Positions 62,641 through 64,000 of a stretch of DNA of 64,000 nt are shown in pieces. A program made the position numbers and the translations under genes. The first letter of the stretch is position 1; every line of letters starts with the position of its first letter. Source of the stretch: Gracilaria domingensis (lineage: Eukaryota > Rhodophyta > Florideophyceae > Gracilariales > Gracilariaceae); NCBI GenBank assembly GCA_022539475.1, contig VCMS01000217.1, positions 1-64,000 on the forward strand, read 5' to 3'. The notes under the pieces are model-generated. The model was not told the origin of the DNA and ran no database searches. It worked only from the letters and a program-made list of their open reading frames with translations.

Positions 62641-64000
62641 AGCACAGTGAAGTGTTTCTAACTGAAACAACGGTGCTGAATTCGACTATGACCACCGTTT
62701 TGGTCTCTGAGGTCATTATCACTCAATGAAGTGGACAAAACAAACAATTTCGTTCATTTAATGGCCCAGAGGGAGAGGCAGTTACGTTTTGCAGCCTGTC
62801 AACCGTGGAGGTCGCATGCGAGTAACTCTGTGCGGAAAATGACGAGCCTACCGCAAGTCCTCAGTTGGTAACGCAGCGTTGTAACCTCATGAGGTGTCAG
62901 TTAGGGTGTCGTACAGCACCAAATCTGGTATTCGACGACGACATTCGAAAACGTAATTTCCGTTGGAAGAACCACACAGCGGTGTGTATCGTGCAACCAC
63001 TGTGGTTTGCCGGTGCGAACTCATCTTGAGTGAATGTGGGCGGGGATGCGATGGAACATGTTTTACTCTGGATGAGTGCAGGGCTCTGATATGCCTCCGG
63101 CAAAAACCGGATGCATCTCGGAAACGAGTGTGGACATGGAAAGAACCCAGTTGAACGGTGATGCAATGAAGATGTCACTCGAACTCAACTGAGTTGTGAT
63201 CCCGTTCTTAGGGGTGTAACGTTATTCACTCCTCTGAGTACCACGTCGTGGGACAACCATTCGACTGGTTAAATTGCACCGAATCCTGGTAGATGGCTAC
63301 AATAAGAAATCTTTTGCACCCTGTTTCGGGTTCTGCTGTGTGAATCCTTTCCGATCAGGAGGTCGCTCGCGCGCCCTATGTGGGTCACATGGAGTGAAGT
63401 GTGACGCCATGGAGGCGTCTGGAACCAGCTCTCTGGTGGTGAATACTGAACTGGTATTGGACTAAACCGTGATTCGGTGGATGGGTGTATGAAGTCGGAT
63501 ATGTTTTGCACCAACCGGTAATCGGTACGAACTCTGGAGAAGTACTTTATCAGGTATGTGGCGCTCGAGTGAATGGCTCTATTATGGAAACCGAATGTCG
63601 GTGATGCTGTGCCACCCCATTGGGGCTTTGTTGGTTCCTACTTTATCTGGATTAGGAGGAACCTTCGAAGGTTCGCGAACCTAGACGGGTGTGAAAGCAG
63701 ATTGCTAGAATCGGGGTGGAACTCCGGCAGGAATGGAACCTCACAGGTGTAACAGAAATCCCATGCGGGAGTATGTTCGAGACTTTGGGACGTTCATTGC
63801 CGTTAGAAAGGGAGACCTTATGCATGGTGTGACCTTGACTATCGTATGACTCCTAAAAAGGACGGAACTCTGCTGGAGATCAGAAGCCAGAGCACCGCAC
63901 GCGGTTTGGGGGATGGACATTCTGGAAACCGAACACTCGCTGTGGTTGTTGGTCGATACTCATTTGAGTGATGTCGTTGTCGTTGGACTTCCGCCTGCGG
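62641..64000. other. Unresolved end of the window
   Basis: Only short frames, no recognised domain, LTR end or RNA gene. Presumably still element E or what it inserted into. Confidence 0.3.

Larger units (their letters stand above)
56560..64000 (+). mobile_element. Short Ty3/gypsy derivative, element E (runs off the window)
   Basis: The 5' LTR ends at 57,448 (…GGGCTTGCACCACA), followed by the primer-binding-like site. Parts: Gag N-terminal coiled coil (57,657-58,538), CCHC knuckle (58,731-58,772), protease (about 59,170-59,510, LLDTGAGPN), linker (59,629-60,200), a short reverse-transcriptase-like stretch (60,245-60,330), then an acidic linker patch near 61,480 (APPKEGEG) and the shared repeat array (62,290-62,640). 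The Gag core and most enzymatic domains are not recognisable. It is broken in many places and looks like a non-autonomous derivative. The LTR start (about 56,560) is approximate. Confidence 0.65.

Noticed and set aside
1-64000. CRISPR arrays, bacterial operons, tRNA or rRNA genes
   Set aside because: No regularly spaced identical repeats, no Shine-Dalgarno-led gene strings and no tRNA or rRNA-like sequence recognised.

Overview
This is a eukaryotic nuclear window with few host genes and many transposons. Host genes are short, mostly single-exon and lack bacterial ribosome-binding sites. The rest is nested mobile elements, mainly Ty3/gypsy chromovirus fossils. A compact, intron-poor alga, perhaps red, would fit, but the organism is an inference from gene style and not proven by any marker here.

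Left part (1-8,272). A decayed open-frame cluster at 1-1,904 may come from an oxygenase-like (double-stranded beta-helix) gene. Two tail-to-tail paralogues of a HAD-type phosphatase follow at 2,248-4,033; one has lost its nucleophile and the other has an in-frame stop. Next come a ketopantoate-reductase-like Rossmann protein (minus strand), the 3' half of a ribulose-phosphate 3-epimerase gene, a diverged ~125-bp tandem repeat and an acidic/basic coiled-coil protein.

Middle (8,273-28,646). A fossil gag fragment stops at about 8,442, and the adjoining part of gag resumes at about 25,758 with a shared GGAGTC. This suggests that the 17.3 kb between was inserted. That block holds a decayed secreted Cys-rich repeat gene, a small one-helix membrane protein, a decayed M1 aminopeptidase, and a CMC/Tnp2-type DNA transposon module: a 798-aa transposase, a companion frame, a divergently transcribed 546-aa basic protein and a subterminal-like repeat array. 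The resumed fossil (element A) carries a 247-bp MITE and ends where element B's LTR begins.

Right part (28,647-64,000). Four more chromovirus copies are nested or abutted. B (minus strand, 28,647 to about 38,600) lacks its 5' end. C (plus) begins at about 38,605 and is split by D (plus, 40,047-51,822). D is a near-complete element with two 853-bp LTRs that differ at about 18 positions (~2%). C resumes at 51,823 and is cut by E (plus, about 56,560 to beyond the window), a short derivative. Order of events: A and C are old, B and E are later, D is youngest.

The most striking feature is a second long protein frame at the 3' end of B, C and D, on the strand opposite to gag-pol, converging on the chromodomain end of pol. 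Its protein sequence is conserved between copies although the DNA has diverged, so these chromoviruses seem to carry a maintained antisense gene of unknown function.
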